Shown here: positions 1-12,679 of the stretch, piece by piece
Layout of the letters: each line of letters opens with the position of its first letter
How positions within the stretch are numbered: the first letter of the stretch is position 1
Assembly: GCA_027257055.1 (NCBI GenBank)
Contig: JAPVLO010001728.1
Span: 1-64,000 of the forward strand
Source: Cephalopachus bancanus
Taxonomy: Eukaryota; Chordata; Mammalia; Primates; Tarsiidae
Length of the DNA: 64,000 nt
Reading direction: 5' to 3'
Made by a program: the position numbers and the translations under genes
The notes under the pieces: model-generated
The model's input: only the letters and a program-made list of their open reading frames with translations
Told to the model about the DNA's origin: nothing
Databases searched by the model: none

Positions 1-299
1 TTTAAAAATAAAAAAATATAAAAAAAGAATAAACAAATAAAGTCAGTTGCATGTTTACAGCTTTTATTTATTTATTTTTTATTTATTTATTTTAATTTTT
101 TAAATCAATATATTTATTATGATATTGTGGGGTACAGTTAAAGTTTAGGTATTTAAATTTGTTTTGTTCAGGCACCCTGTTGATAAGAGGTGTTTCCTCG
201 TCCCCAGACAGATGTTTGCTACCGTTAATACCATCTCCTTCTCCCCCCCATATTTTCCCACTATTGTCCATCATTTTCTTAGAGTATTACATTGGATGT

Positions 300-3200
300 T
301 CAAGGTGCATTATATGGGTGAGAACATGTGATACTCGGATATTTGTTTCTGTGAGAGGTCAGTATTATAGACTCTAGTTCCATCCAGGTTGCTGCAAAAT
401 TCATGATTTTGTTCTTTTTTATGGCTGCGTAGTTTTCCATCGTGTATATGTGCCACATTTTTTTAATCCAGTCCTCTTTTGATGGGAAGCATTGTTGCTT
501 CCAGGTTCTTGCTATTGTGAACAATGCTGCGATAAACATACGTGTGCAGGTATCTTTTTTATAGAGTGATTTGAGTTCTTCAGGTTTTATTCCCAGTAGG
601 GGAATAACGGGGTCATATGGGATTTTGATATTTAGAGCTTTTAGTAATTGCCACACTGCTTTCCACAGAGACTGCACTAGTTTACACTCCCACCAACAGT
701 GTAGCACTGTTCCCTTTTCGCCACACCCTCTCCAGCATTTGTTATTTTTTGAGTTGTTGATAGTTGCCATTCTGACTGAAGTTAGATGGTACTTCAGGGT
801 GGTTTTGATTTGCATATCCCTGATGATTAGTGAGGTTGAACATTTCATCATGTGTCTGTTGACTGCTCGGATGTCTTCCTTTGTGAAGTGTCTGTTCATA
901 TCTTTTGCCCATTTTATAATGGGGTTTTTTTGTTTTTTTCTTTTCAGCACGTTTGAGTTCCTTGTAGATCCGTGATGTCAAGCATTTGTCAGACCCGGTT
1001 TTCGCAAATACTTTTTCCCAGTCTGTAAGCTGTCTCCCTTCTCTTTTGATGGTTTCTTTGCCTTTGCAGAAGCTTGTCAGTTTAATAAGGTCCCACTTGT
1101 CTATCTTCTCTCTTATGACCTGTGGGTTTCGAGTTTTGTTCAGGAATTGGGTGCCAGCTCCAATTTCCATGAGGGTATGCCCTTCATTTTCTAAGGTTTT
1201 TATTGTTTGAGGTTTTACATTTAGGTCTCCGATCCATTTGGAGTTAACCTTTGTGCATGGCGATAGATAGGGATTCTGTTTCAATCTTCTGCCTGTGGTC
1301 AGCCTGTTTTCCCAGCACCATTTACTGAATAGGTTCTCTTGTCCCCAGTGGTAGTTGGTGGAGGCTTTGTCAAAGATGAGTTGGTTGAGAAATTGAGGCT
1401 TTGATTCTGGAATCTCAATTCTATTCCATTGATCTATATGCCTGTTCCTATACCAATACCAAGCTGTTTTGATGATTGTAGCTTTATAGTAAAGTTTTAA
1501 GACTGGTAATGTGATACCACGTGCTTTTTTTTTTTTTTTCTGAGGATTGCTCTGGCTATTCTTGGACGTTTGTGTTTCCATATGAATTCCTAGGTTGTTT
1601 TTTCTAGGTTTAAGAAGAATGTTGCTGGTAGTTTAATGAGTATTTCATTGAATTTGTAGATTTCCTTAGGTAAGATGGACATCTTCACAATTTTAATTGT
1701 TCCAATCCATGAGCATGGGATATTTTTCCACTTGTTTGTGTCATCTTTGATTTCTTTGAGCAGTGTTTTGTAGTTCACATTGTAAAAGTCTTTCACGTCT
1801 CTGGTTAGGAAGATGCCAAGGTATTTCATTTTTTTTACTATTGTGAATGGAATTATGCATTTTATTTGGGTTTCTGTTTGTTTATTATTGGTGTAAAGAA
1901 ATGCAATTGTCTATTGCACATTTATTATGTATCCTGAGACTTGGCCAAAGGCTTTTATCAGTGTAAGGAGGTTTTTGACAGATTCTCTTGGGTTTTTATG
2001 ATACACAATCATATCATCTGCAAAGGAGATAATTGACATCTTCTTTTCCTATTTGGATACCACTGATTGCCTTCTCTTCTCTTATTGCTCAAGCCAGGAC
2101 TTACAATACTATGTTGAAAAGGAGGGTTGAGAGTGAGAATCCTTGTCTTGTTCCAGTTTCCAGGGAAAATGGTTCCAATTTTTGTCCATTTAGGAGTATG
2201 GTGACTGTGGGTTTCTTGTAGATGACTTTTACTATTTTGAGTTATGTTCCCTGTATGCATAGATGTTCGAGGGTTTTTGTCTAGAAGGGGTGTTGGACTT
2301 ATCAAAAGCATTTTCTGCATCTAATGGTATTATCATGTGGTTTTTGTTTTGACATCTGTTGATGTATTTAATTACATTTATGGTTTTACGAATGTTGAAC
2401 CAGACTTGCATCCCAGGAATGAAGCCTACTTGATCATGATGGACGATTTTTTAGATGTATTGTTGAATCCTGTTTGCTAGGATCTTGTTGAGGATTTTAG
2501 CATCTATGTTCATCAAAGATATTGACCTGTTCTTCTCTTTCTTTGTTGGATCTTTACGTGGATTGGGTATCAATGTGATGTTGGCTTCAAAAAATAATTT
2601 GGGGAGAGTTCCATCTTTTTCAATTGCCTGGAATACCTTCAGTAGGATTGGTATCAGCTCCTCCTTAAATGTCTTGTAGAATTCTGTTGGAAAGCCATCT
2701 GGACCAGGGGTTTTTTTTGTGGGTAGTTTTCTTACTATGTAGTCGAGTTCCTTGATTGTTATTGGTCTATTTAGGGTCTCAATTTCTTCTTTTTTCCATC
2801 TAGGTAGGTTGTGTGAGGTAAGAAAGTCCTCATTTCCTTAAGGTTTTCAAGTTTGTTTCCATACAAGTGTATGTAGTAGTCTCCAATGATCTTTTGCATT
2901 TCTTCAGGGTTAGATGCGACTTCATCTTTTGTGTTTCTGATTTTGCTTATTTGGGTTTTTGCTTGTTTTTTTCTTTGTCAGTCTAGCGAGGGGACCATCA
3001 ATCTTCTTTATCCTTTCGAAGAACCAGCTTTTTGTTTCATTGATTTTTTTGTGTGTTATCTTTTTGTCTTCTATGTCCTGGATTTGGGCTTTTATTTTGG
3101 TGATCTGGATTCTTCTGCTGAAGTTAGGGTTTTTGTGGTCTTCCTTTTCCAGCTTCCTTAGGTGGCTTATTAGGCTGTTAATTTGTGCTCCTTCCATTTT

Positions 3201-4095
3201 CTTCATGTGTGTTTGTAGGGATGTAAATTCCCTCTTACTACAGCTTTTAAGGTGTCCCAGAGTTTTTGGTAAGAAGTTTCTTCATATTCATCTGTTTCCA
3301 GGTATCTTTTGATTTCTATTTTGATTTCATCATTGACCCAGGAGTTCTTTTGGATCAGGCTATTTAGTGTCTATGTCTTTGTGCGTTTGGGTGGGACCCT
3401 GTTGGTGTCAATGTTTATTTTTATTCCACTGTGGTCCGAGAAGGTGCATGGTAGAATTTATGTCCTTTTAAATTTTCTTATGCTTAATTTATGGCCAATT
3501 ATGTGGTCAATCTTAGAATATATTCCATGCGGTGATGAGTAGAATGTGTATTCTCTGGGCTTTGAATGGAGTGTTCTGTAGGTATCACTTAAGTCCATTT
3601 GGTCCAAAGTTGCATTGAGGTTCCGGAACTCCTTGCTGATTTTTGTCCTGATGATCTGTCTAGGGTTGTGAGAGGGGTTATAAAGTCCCCCGTTATGATG
3701 GTGTTAGAATCAATATCTTCCTTTAGTTTTCCTAGAAGTTGCTTTATGAAAGTTGGCGCACCTATGATGGGTGCATATATGTTTAGGATAGATATTTCTT
3801 GTTGATGGATTGATCCTTTTATCATTATGTAGTAGCCTTCTGTATCTTTTTTGATTTTTAATAGCTTGAAGGTTATTTTGTCTGATATTAAGATTGCTAC
3901 TCCTCCTTTCTTTTGTATTCCGTTCACCTGAATGTTTTTTCCCATCCTCTTACTTTGAGTCTATGGGTGTCCTGTGTAGTGAGGTGAGTCTCTTGAAGGC
4001 AATAAATTGTGGCCTGATGATATTTTATCCATTTTACAATTCTATGTCTTTTCAGTGGTGCATTTGTCCATTCATATTTAGGCTAATAATTGAAA
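300..4095 (-). pseudogene. L1-A ORF2 remnant (endonuclease-reverse transcriptase)
   Basis: Open pieces lie at 3945-3589 (endonuclease region, VNGIQKKGGVAILIS), 3206-2922, 2320-2009, 1829-1590, 1581-742 and 950-300 (C-terminal cysteine-rich region, with [18 protein letters not shown]). In order they span endonuclease, reverse transcriptase and C-terminal domains, but in different frames with stops between them. It could not encode a full-length protein. The C-terminal piece is the longest-preserved domain and overlaps in content with the older L1 tails of the array. Confidence 0.88.
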
Positions 4096-4259
4096 TGAAA
4101 GAGTTGATCCCTGTCATAAGGTTCTTACAGAGTTGTTGTTCCTGTTGTTTGTTGTCTTTCTTTAAGTTTTGGAGTTGGTTCATTTGTGTTTTAAATCTTT
4201 GCCTGTACTCTTGTGAAGAATATTGCTCTTTTTTCCTTTTCTTCTGTGTTCAGTACTTT

Positions 4260-5060
4260 CTTAAGTGTTTCTTGTAGAGGTGGTGTGGTGCAGCATAGGT
4301 TTTCAGGTTTGTATATCTGGGAAAGATTTCCATTCTCCCTCACTAATGAAGATTAGTTTGGCTGGGTAGGTTATTCTTGGTTGAAATTGTTTATCTTAAG
4401 AATTTGAAGCTAGGGCTCTAGGCTCTTCTAGCCTAAAGGGGTTTCTGTGGATAAATCTGCTGCTATTCTAATTGGTTTTCCCCTGGTAGGTAGTCTGGCC
4501 TTTTTCTCTTACTCCCTTTTAGGATTTCTTCTTTTATAGTTATTTTGTTTAGGTGAATTATTATGTGTCTGGAGTTGGTCTTCTCTTTTGTTGTTTGCAG
4601 TGTTTCTCTGAATTTCTTGTGCTTAAATTTTTGCATCATTGATGAGATGAGGGAAGTTTTCTTGGATGATTTCATGGAATGTTTGTTCCAATGTGACCTC
4701 TGACTCTCTTGCTGCCTCAGGAAGGCCAATTACTCTTAGATTGGGTCTCATGAAGTAATCATTCATCTCCTGAAGTTTTTCTTCTGACTTTTTGAGCTTC
4801 TTTTCTATGTTTTTGAAAATTTTGGTTTAATTCTGTATTTTGGTCTTCAAGTTCTGAGATTCTTTCTTCTGCTTGGCTAATTCTGCTTTCCATGCAAATT
4901 TGGTCTATTATTTATTTCCATCACAGTATGCTTTACTGCTGTTATTTCTGTCATCAGATCCTTTTTTTTCCCCTTGTCTCTCCTCAATTTGTTTAATTCT
5001 CTCTATTAATGCCTTGATGCCTGATTTTGTTGCTCATGACCAGTCATTCTAGGGTCTTTT
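4260..5060 (-). pseudogene. L1-A ORF1 remnant (RNA-binding chaperone protein)
   Basis: Reading the - strand in broken frames gives a coiled-coil-type stretch (EERISELEDQ, about 4880-4840). The RNA-recognition and C-terminal domain follow, with PNLRVIGLPE near 4742 and YPAKLIFISEGE near 4355. The longest open piece is 88 codons (4729-4463). Stops and frameshifts interrupt all domains. In active L1 this protein trimerises and coats the L1 RNA. Confidence 0.8.
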
Positions 5061-5985
5061 CATTGTTTGTGTTCCAAGTCTGTTTCCTCATGTCTGACCT
5101 CCCAGGGATCTGTGTGAGCCCTGTGTTCTTTTTTTGGGGTTTTCTTCATTTTTGTGCATTTTCCCTCCCTCCTTTTCACTTCCTTCCACTTCCCCATCTT
5201 CTTTAATTATGTTATACAGAGGTAGAGGGGTTTTTTTTACTTCTGTTTGTTCAATCTCCTATTCTTCTAATATTTTTCCCTTTTTGCTTTGTTCGTTCTG
5301 GAGTTGGACTCTGGGTTGGGGCAGACCTTTTGTAGTTTGGGTTTTAAATTTAAAGGGGGGAGCTGTGATTCACAATCTCTCTGCAGATCCGGGTGCTCAC
5401 AAACAGCTGTATGGCTATTCTGAAACCCACTTCCCACTGCCTTAGATTCTGACCATGCAGTGGGGTTGTAGGTTTACTCCCTTGGTTCCCCAGCAGGTGG
5501 TGATATCACATGCTACAGTCCAGGGGGAAGCGAGTCTGCTACGGATCACAACTTGCCACGGCAACTTCACTGGGGAAGTTCCCCAGGTCTCTCTCTAAGC
5601 TAAGGGCGTGGCATGGCAGCGGGGAGCTCAGAAGATCCTTCTTGCGGGCTTCACAGTCTGAAGTTGTGGGTGGCTTCAGGTTTGAGCTGGGAATGACTGC
5701 AGTGGCCTCTCAGTCCTGCCGTGGCGTTTGCAGGAGCCCCCCGGGTACCGCCCGGCAACTGCAGGAGTCGCCCAGTGCTGCCCAGCAACTGAAGGAGCCA
5801 CCTGGTTTGTCACGATATCCAAATAGTGATGGCGAGTGACAGTAGCAGATGAGCTCCCTGTGAAGAGCAGGCTACGGAAGATTGGGTCTGCAGCCCCTGG
5901 GAGAGAGCTAGGTCTTTATGGGTTTTCTCTTTCACAGAGGTTTCACAGACCCTGCCAGCCCTCATTGTCTTCCAGGAAGTCCTAT
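5061..5985 (-). promoter_or_regulatory. L1-A 5'UTR (internal promoter region)
   Basis: About 0.9 kb upstream of ORF1 on the - strand. The section 5440-5980 is clearly richer in G+C than its surroundings, as expected for an L1 5'UTR, which in this family carries the internal RNA polymerase II promoter. Sequence boundaries are approximate. Its completeness is the main reason for calling the element full length. Confidence 0.7.
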
Positions 5986-7435
5986 TGATTTTAATTTTTA
6001 AAAGAACGTGGGGTCCAGTTCAGAATTAGATATATAAACATTGATTATGCAGTGTCCCTGGTTGATGAGGTATGCCTCTCGTTTCCCTTTAGCAGTATCC
6101 CTCCACAGCCAAACTCCCCCCTTCCCTAAAGATTTTTCACGACTCCCAAACACTTTCCTACAGCACTATCAGTGATCAAGTTCAGCTCATGAGTGAGAAC
6201 ATATGGAACTCTCTTGTTTGTTTCTGTAATAAATCACTGAAAACTACCTACCTCATACCCATAAACGTTCTGCAAAATCCTTATATCTGTCAATTTTTAT
6301 GACCACATAATATTCCACTGTGTATAAACCAAATTTGTTTTATCCATTTCAGCTTTGAAGGGCAACATGGTTGGTACCATGTTGTTTGCAATTGTGATTA
6401 GAGTTGAAAAAAAATATTGTACAGGTATTTTTTTGGTAAAATGATTTGAGTTCATCCGGGTATAATCTCTACGGGGGAATTTACTGAGTCACATGGTTGG
6501 TCAATCTCTTGTCCCTTTAGAAACCACTACACTCTTTTACAAAGATGTTGCTCTACTTTTCAGTTCACATGCCTTGTAGAAGAATTTATTTTTTCCCCAA
6601 ATCCTTACCAGCCTCTGTTACTGTTTGTTTTATTAGTGATGGCCAGTCTTACAGGGGGTATGTGGTATTTGAAAATAGTCTCATTTGCATTTCTTTGATG
6701 ATGAGTGAGGCTGAGCACTTTTCATGTTTTTGCTGGCTGTCCCCATGTCTTCTTATGAAAAGTGTCCAATCACGTATTTTGTACACTTTTCAAAGAGAAT
6801 GTTTGTCTGATTTTTCTGAGTGTTTGAGTTTCTTGTAGATCCTGGATGTTATGCTTTTTTACAGATATATATTTGGAGAATCATTTTTCCCACTCTGTTG
6901 GCTGTATCCCTATTCTTCTGATGGTTTCTTTTGTTTTGCCGAAGTATATTAACTTGATGACATCCCACTTGTCTAACTTACTTCTTATGGCATGGGTATT
7001 TAGGGTTCTGAGAACAATTAGTTTCCTGTTCCAGTTTCCGTAACGGTGACTCCTGAGTTTTCCAAGATTATTATAATGTGTTGTTTTATGTTTAGGTCTT
7101 TGATCCATTTAGAATTAATATATATGGTGATAGTTAGGGGTCCGGTTTTAACCTTGTGCATGTGGTCATTCTTTTCCCAGCACCATTAATGAATATGTTC
7201 TCCATTACCCATTGGGTCTTCCAGGTTTTTCCAAAGATGAGTTGGATGAAAATTTGAGGATTTCATTCTCTGTCCTGATCCATTGGTCTAGGGACATATT
7301 CTTGTACCAATACCAGACTGTGTTGATTACTGTAAACATATAGTAAAGTTTGAAGTCTGGGACAGTGATACCTCCTGCTTTGTTTTTTTGATAATATTCT
7401 TTTGGTTATTGCTGATTGTTTTTGGATCATATGAA

Positions 7436-7722
7436 TTTTTTTTTTTTTTTAGTTGGATTCCCACTCTGTCGCACAGAATGGAGTGCAGTGGCTGCTCCCA
7501 GCCACCACAGCATCCACTTGCTGGGCTGCAGCGATCCTTCTGCTTCAGCCTTTCAAGTAGCCTGAATGGCAAGCATGCACTACCACTCCCGGCTGATTTT
7601 TGGATTTATTGTAGAGATGAGGTCTCGCTGCCCAGGTGGGTCTTGAACCCGCAGACTCAGGCAATCTCCTCACCTCAGTCCCCCAAAGTTGCGGATTACA
7701 GGCTGATCCACCGAGCCCAGCT
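7436..7722 (-). mobile_element. Alu-like dimeric SINE (S1, shared site)
   Basis: Reads on the + strand as poly-T, then AGTTGGATTCCCACTCTG through CCGAGCCCAGCT, the complement of a 7SL-derived dimer. Flanked by ATCATATGAATT and TCATATAAAT, a slightly diverged direct repeat. Same integration point as S5, S10, S11, S12 and S13. Confidence 0.9.
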
Positions 7723-7803
7723 CATATAAATACCTTATTGTAATTTCCAGGTCTGAGAAGAATGATGTTCACTTAATGGTTATTTCATTGAATCTGTAGA
7801 TTG

Positions 7804-8966
7804 CCTAAAGGGTAATTTTTACATTAAAGAGGTAAGCAAAGTCAGGGTAACGAGCATTTCAAACTGTCATTTATGACATCAGCCTCAGAACTTTGACATC
7901 ATAATGAGGGGGACTTTGACTCCTGAGCAATCCTTAGGCTTCAAGGGTTTGTGTACAGTGCTCTGCCAAATGCGGTATACATGGTGGAATTCATTCCCAA
8001 GAAGTGAAGGAAACCTTGTGTTCACATCTATCCAAAAACTTCTCCAGGGATAAGTGACCATTGAAGAATCCACTAAACGAGGTAGTCATTTTTTTTTTGT
8101 TGTTAGTAAAACATTGTTTATTGAGAGGACAGAGAAACCTCCACCCCGGGATGGGACCCGATGGGGTTGCCCCGATGTAGTCTTTTATTTTTATGGTCAC
8201 CGAATCCTATTGGAGCTTGTTTATAGCACAAGCACACACTATTTTACACTTTCATTTGTTTAAAACTTTTGGATGTTTTCAGTATTATGTCACAGCCTTT
8301 GAGCCCTTTTTTTGGCAGGGTTTGAACATCGCTTTAGCTGAGATCATTGCCAGTTTTCCAGAATTTTCAGTTATCTAAATTTTTATACTATTGTGGAGCC
8401 CAAATACTTAATACATTTAAAAATCCATGTTATTTTGGTTTATTATATTGGTCCCAAATTCTCTTTTATCTGTGTGCCTGATTTTTAAAAAACTTGGGAT
8501 TTAAAGTATCAGATTTAAACAGATACATTGTTGCAGAGTACAGCATTATGTCTTAAGTAGAGAAAATACTAGGGGATTCAAAGGGAAAAACCCTTTTAAA
8601 AAATAAATTGGTTTTCAAATATAAAGGAATGTGATTTTATATTTCTTCAAATATAAAAGGAAACCTGTCTCTAAGGATCGCACATCTGTCACATTTTAAA
8701 CAAACTTATCAAGCAGAAAATACAGAGTGCACCATGATAATGTACACAAAATTTAAGAATGGAAAAAGCTGTATTAAAATTTTGATACTGCTTCATTTTC
8801 TAAAATGTTTAAGATTTGTTATGCATTCTGTCTTCTGAATAGCACTTAAGTACAGTGAATCTCAAAGCTCAGTAATCTAAGAATGATATAGATCTGTAAT
8901 ATCAGCAAGTTTTAATTTAGGTAGAATAAAACATTCAGAATTTTTGTGCGAAACACTGTAGTTGTC
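7804..8966. other. Unidentified part of the array unit (reference example, unit 1)
   Basis: This 1.3-kb segment type follows the L1 tail in every unit. It opens with TTACATTAAA(A)GAGGTAAG and contains a GACATCAGCCTCAGAACTTTGACATCATAATG block. The mini cDNA fragment follows, then A/T-rich sequence with TTGGGCCCCAAATTCTC and TTATGTCTTAGGTAGAGAAAATAC. It ends with CTAGGCCCAACCCTGAATT before the next unit. I recognise no gene, LTR or known repeat in it. Short open frames on the - strand (for example 8073-7885, 54,472-54,287 and 51,296-51,036) are not preserved in most units. Confidence 0.7.
8088..8173 (-). pseudogene. Mini polyadenylated cDNA fragment, unit 1
   Basis: Poly-T, then the complement of an mRNA 3' end with AATAAA. 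Flanked by GAGGTAGTC (8080-8088) and GATGTAGTC (about 8174). Diverged relative to the other copies (extra TTGTTAGTAAAAC, and CCACCCCGGGATGG). Confidence 0.7.
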
Positions 8967-8968
8967 AT

Positions 8969-9264
8969 TTTTTTTTTTTTGAGTTGGAGTCTCACTCTGT
9001 TGCCCAGACTGGAGTGCAGTGGCCGCTCCCGGCCACCGCAGCCTTGACCTGCTGGGCTCCGGCGATCCTTCCACCTCAGCCTTCCAAGTAGCCAGAATTA
9101 CAGGCTTGTGCTACCACGCCTGGCTGATTTTTTTTTTTTTTTGGATTTAATGTAGAGATGAGGTCTCACTGCCCAGGCGGGTCTCGAACCCGCGGACTCA
9201 GGCAATCCACTCACCTCAGCCTCCCAAAGGCGCGGGATTACAGACTGAGCCACCGAGCCCGGCT
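8969..9264 (-). mobile_element. Alu-like dimeric SINE (S2)
   Basis: Complete dimer with both arms and the A-rich linker (poly-T at 9128-9142 on the + strand). Flanked by the direct repeat TAGTTGTCATTTTT (about 8959 and 9265). Unique to unit 1, so it inserted after the unit's duplication. One of the better-preserved copies. Confidence 0.93.
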
Positions 9265-9510
9265 TAGTTGTCATTTTTTAAGGCGGAATTATACCATGTA
9301 TTCCAGCATATTAAAAGGAAAAGGAGTTATCTTTGGAGTGTTGTACACTTCTTAAAAAAATCAATCCCTACATAATGAGCATATCTAGGCCCAACCGTGA
9401 ATTTTAACCATTTTTAAAGTAAAAAAACATTAAAAAATATAATAAAGAAATAAAGTCAGTTGCATGTTTTACAACTTTCATTCATTTATTTATTTAATTA
9501 TTTATTATAA

Positions 9511-9798
9511 TTTTTTTTTTTATTGAGTTGGAGTCTCACTCAGTCACCCAGACTGGAGTGCAGTGGCTGCTCCCGACCACCGAAGCCTTGCCTGCTGGGA
9601 TCCGGTGATCCTTCAGCCTCAGTCTTCCCAGTAGCCAAAATTGCACACATGTGATATCAAGTCCGGCTGAATTTTTTTGCGTTATTGTAGAGATAAGGTG
9701 TCGCTGCCAGGCGGATCTCGAACGGGCGGGCTCAGGCAATCCACTCAATTCAGCCTCCAAAAGTTACAGGATTGAAGACTGAGCCACCAAGCTCGGCT
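9511..9798 (-). mobile_element. Alu-like dimeric SINE (S3, shared tail site)
   Basis: Dimeric SINE in the A/T-rich L1 tail of unit 2, starting with poly-T after TTATTATAA and ending GCTCGGCT before ATTTTAAT. Both the site and the left junction match S4 in unit 3. Confidence 0.9.
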
Positions 9799-11581
9799 AT
9801 TTTAATTTTTTTAAAAATCCGGGGAAGAATTCAGAGTTAGATATACAAATATTGATTTTGTAGGGTCCCTGGATAATGAGGCATGCCCCTCCCTTTCCTT
9901 GCAGTATCCCTCACCCCTCCCCCTAAACAGTTTTCCACTACTGCCAATCACTTTCTTACAGCACTATAAGTGATCAAGTTCAGGTCATGAGTGAGAACAT
10001 ATGTAACTCTGTTCTTTGTTTCTGTGATCAGTCACTGAAAATGACCTACAGCATATCCATAAAACGCTCTGCAAAATCCTTCCATCTGTCCTTTTTAATG
10101 TCTGCATAGTATTCCACAGTGTATAAACCACATTTATTTTAACCATTCCAGCTTTGATGGGCAACATGGTTGGTATCAAGTATTTTTGCAATTTTGTTTA
10201 GAGCTGCACAAACCATACTGGTGCAGGTATCTTTTTGGTAAAATGATTTGAGTTCCTCCAGGTATATTCTCAACAGGGGAATTATTGAGTCACTTTGTAG
10301 GTCAATATCTTGTCCCTTTACAAACCACAACACTGTTTTCCAAAGATGTTGCTCTACTTTTCAGTCCACATGTAGTGTAGAAGCATTTATTTCTTCCCAA
10401 TTCCTGACCTGCCTCTGCTATTGTTTGTTTCATTAATGATGGCCAGTGCTACTGAGGGTATGTGGTATTTCAAAGTGGTTTAATTTGCGTTTATTTGAGG
10501 ATGAGAGAGGTTGAGCAATTTTCATGTGTCTGCTGGCTGCCCATATCTCTTCTTATGAGAAGTGTCCAATCATGTATTTTGCACACTTTTCAAAGGGAAT
10601 GTTTGTCTGATTTTTCTGAGTGTTTGAGTTTCTTGTAGATCCTAGATGTTATGCCTTTTTTCAGATATATAGGTGGAGAATCGTTTTTCCCATTCTGCTG
10701 GCAGTATCCCTGCTCTTCTGATGGTTTCTTTTGTTTTGCAGCAGTATATTAATTTGAGAGATCCCAGTTGTCTAACTTACTTCTTAAGGCACTGGTTTTT
10801 AGAGTTCTGAAGGGGAATTAGTTTCCGGATTCAGTTTCCTTAAAAATGTCTCCTGAGTTTTCTAAGATTATTATACTCTGGTGTTTTACGTTTAATTCTT
10901 TGAACCATTTAGAGTTAATGTGTATGGTGATAGATAGGGTCCTGTTTCAATCTTGTGCATTTTCTCAGCCTTTTCCCAGCACCATTTACTTAATATGATC
11001 TCCACTACCTAGTGGTCTTGGAGGTTTTTTCAAAGATGAAAGGGTTGGGAATTTGAGGATTTCATTCTCTGTCCTGATCCATTGGCCTATGGACCTATCC
11101 TTGTACTGATACCAGACTGTGTTGATTAGTGTAAACTTATAGTAAAGTTTGAAGTCTGGAACTGCGATAACTTGTGCTTTGTTTCTTTTGAGTAGATTAT
11201 TTTGGCTATTCATGATTTTTTATTTCTTCATATGAATTCTTTAATGTAATTTCCAGGTCTGGAAAGAATGATGTTAACATAATGGTTATTTCATTGAAGC
11301 TGTTGATTGACAAAAGTCTAATTTTTACATTAAAAGTCAGAGAAACAAGCATGTGAAATTGTCATTTATGACATCAGCCTCAGAACTTTGACATCATAAT
11401 GGGAGGGACCTTGACTACCGAGCAATCCTTAGGCTTCATGCACTTTTGTACAGTGCTCTGTCAAATGCGGTAGACATGGTGGATTTCATTCCCAAGAATT
11501 GAAGAAAACCATGTGTTCACACCTATCCAAAAATTTCTCCACGGATAAGTGACCATTGTAGAATCCTCTAAAGAGGTAGTC

Positions 11582-11657
11582 TTTTTTTTTAAAACAGTCA
11601 TTATTGAGAGGACAGAGAAACTCCCAAACTAGTAGGGGACATGTGGGGGTTGCCCAA
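11582..11657 (-). pseudogene. Mini polyadenylated cDNA fragment, unit 2
   Basis: Flanked by GAGGTAGTC (11,573-11,581) and GAGGTAATC (11,658-11,666). The A-signal region reads AATAATGACTG on the - strand (one change from AATAAA). The source transcript is not recognised. Confidence 0.78.
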
Positions 11658-12679
11658 GAGGTAATCTTTTATTATTATGGTCACAGAGTCCTGCTGGAGC
11701 TTGGTTATAGCACAACCAAATAATATTTTAGTACTTTCTTTAATTTAGAAACTTTTGGATGCTTTTAGTATTGTGTAACAGCCTTTGAGCAGTTTTTCCT
11801 ACAGGATTAGAACATTGCTATTGCTAAGATCATAATCACCTTTTCAGAATTTTTAATTATCTAAATTTTTATACTAATGCAGAGCCCAAATACTTACTAT
11901 TTTGTACATGTCCATGTTATTTTGGATTACATAAATTGGGCCCCAAATTCTCTTTTTTCTGTGTGCCTCATTGTAAATGCTTGGTTATTAAAAGTATCAG
12001 AATAATTGGATACTTTATTGCAGAGTACAGCATTATGTCTTAGGTAGAGAAAATACTAGGGGATTCAAAGTAAATAATCTTTTAAAAATACAAATTGGGT
12101 TAAAATATAAAAGGAATGTGATTTTATATTTTCTTCAAATATATGAGGGAAACTTTTCCCTAAGGACTGCATATCTGTAACATTTATTCAAAATTAACAA
12201 GCAGAAAATACAGAGCATACCAAGAAAATGTTCAAAAATTTTAGGAATGGAAAAACCGATATGAAATTATGATACTGTTTTATTTTCTAAAACTTTTAAG
12301 GTTTATTATGCATTCTGCCTTCTGAGGTACACTGAATCTCAAGGTTCAGTTTTCTAAGATTGATATAGATCTGGAATCTCAACAAGATACACTTTATGCA
12401 GAATAAAACATTCAGAATTTATGTGAGATACACTGTAGTTATCAATTTTGGAGGCAGAATTATACCATGTAATCCAACGTATTAAAAAGAAAAGGAGTTA
12501 TCATTGGAGTATTATCCAATTATTAAAAAAATCAATCCCTGCATAATGAACATTTCTAGGCCCAATCGTGAATTGCAACCATAAATAAAGTAAAAAGAAA
12601 ATGAAAAATATAATAAACATAAAATCAGTTGAATGATTTGCAGCTTTCATTTACTTATTTATTAAAATATTTATTATAA

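Larger units (their letters stand above)
100..5985 (-). mobile_element. Full-length L1 LINE, dead, antisense (L1-A)
   Basis: A complete L1 layout reads on the - strand. A GC-richer 5'UTR (about 5985-5061) is followed by an ORF1 remnant (about 5060-4260), an ORF2 remnant (about 4095-300), and a 3'UTR with a G-rich tract (its complement, a C run, is at 245-251) ending in an A/T-rich tail near 100. It interrupts the L1-tail part of unit 1: the unit's ATTTTAATTTTTTAAA sequence occurs on both sides (about 87-102 and 5988-6003), consistent with a target-site duplication of about 16 bp. ORF2 is split over several frames by stops and indels, including a poly-A expansion (poly-T at about 1528-1540), so the element is not active. 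Confidence 0.92.
41..9454 (+). repeat. Array unit 1 (carries a full-length L1 and two SINEs)
   Basis: The L1-tail part runs from about 62 to 7803 and is split by the - strand L1 (about 100-5985) and a SINE (7436-7722). It resumes at 5986 with the unit's normal sequence after the A/T-rich tail. The unidentified part is 7804-9454 and holds the mini cDNA fragment (8088-8173) and a second SINE (8969-9264). After subtracting insertions the unit is about 2.9 kb. The splice-acceptor-like site seen in other units is mutated here (GCC instead of GCAG near 6940). Confidence 0.88.
9455..12622 (+). repeat. Array unit 2
   Basis: L1-tail part about 9470-11,310, with a SINE in the A/T-rich tail (9511-9798). 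Unidentified part 11,311-12,622 with the mini cDNA fragment at 11,582-11,657. The AGGTAAGT donor-like motif found in most units is deleted here: the sequence passes directly from TTAAAAG to TCAGAG near 11,335. Confidence 0.9.

Noticed and set aside
5510..5839. A 109-codon open frame on the + strand in the GC-rich 5'UTR of L1-A.
   Set aside because: It is antisense to the L1 5'UTR and lacks any recognisable domain; long chance frames are common in GC-rich sequence.
7885..8200. Short - strand open frames in the unidentified half (62-86 codons in units 1, 10 and 11) with a shared LEKFLDRC / WNEIHH..RIW segment.
   Set aside because: Frames and starts differ between units and most units have stops; similarity is explained by duplication. 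Not annotated as a gene.
10248..10436. A ~60-codon open frame starting M(S/I)SS.YIL...ITESHGRSISCPF that recurs in several units (10,248; 13,424; 49,682; 52,849; 56,040; and on the - strand at 62,953).
   Set aside because: It is antisense to the L1 ORF2 C-terminal region and recurs because the units are copies. It is shifted, shortened or broken in other units, and no separate coding signal is visible.
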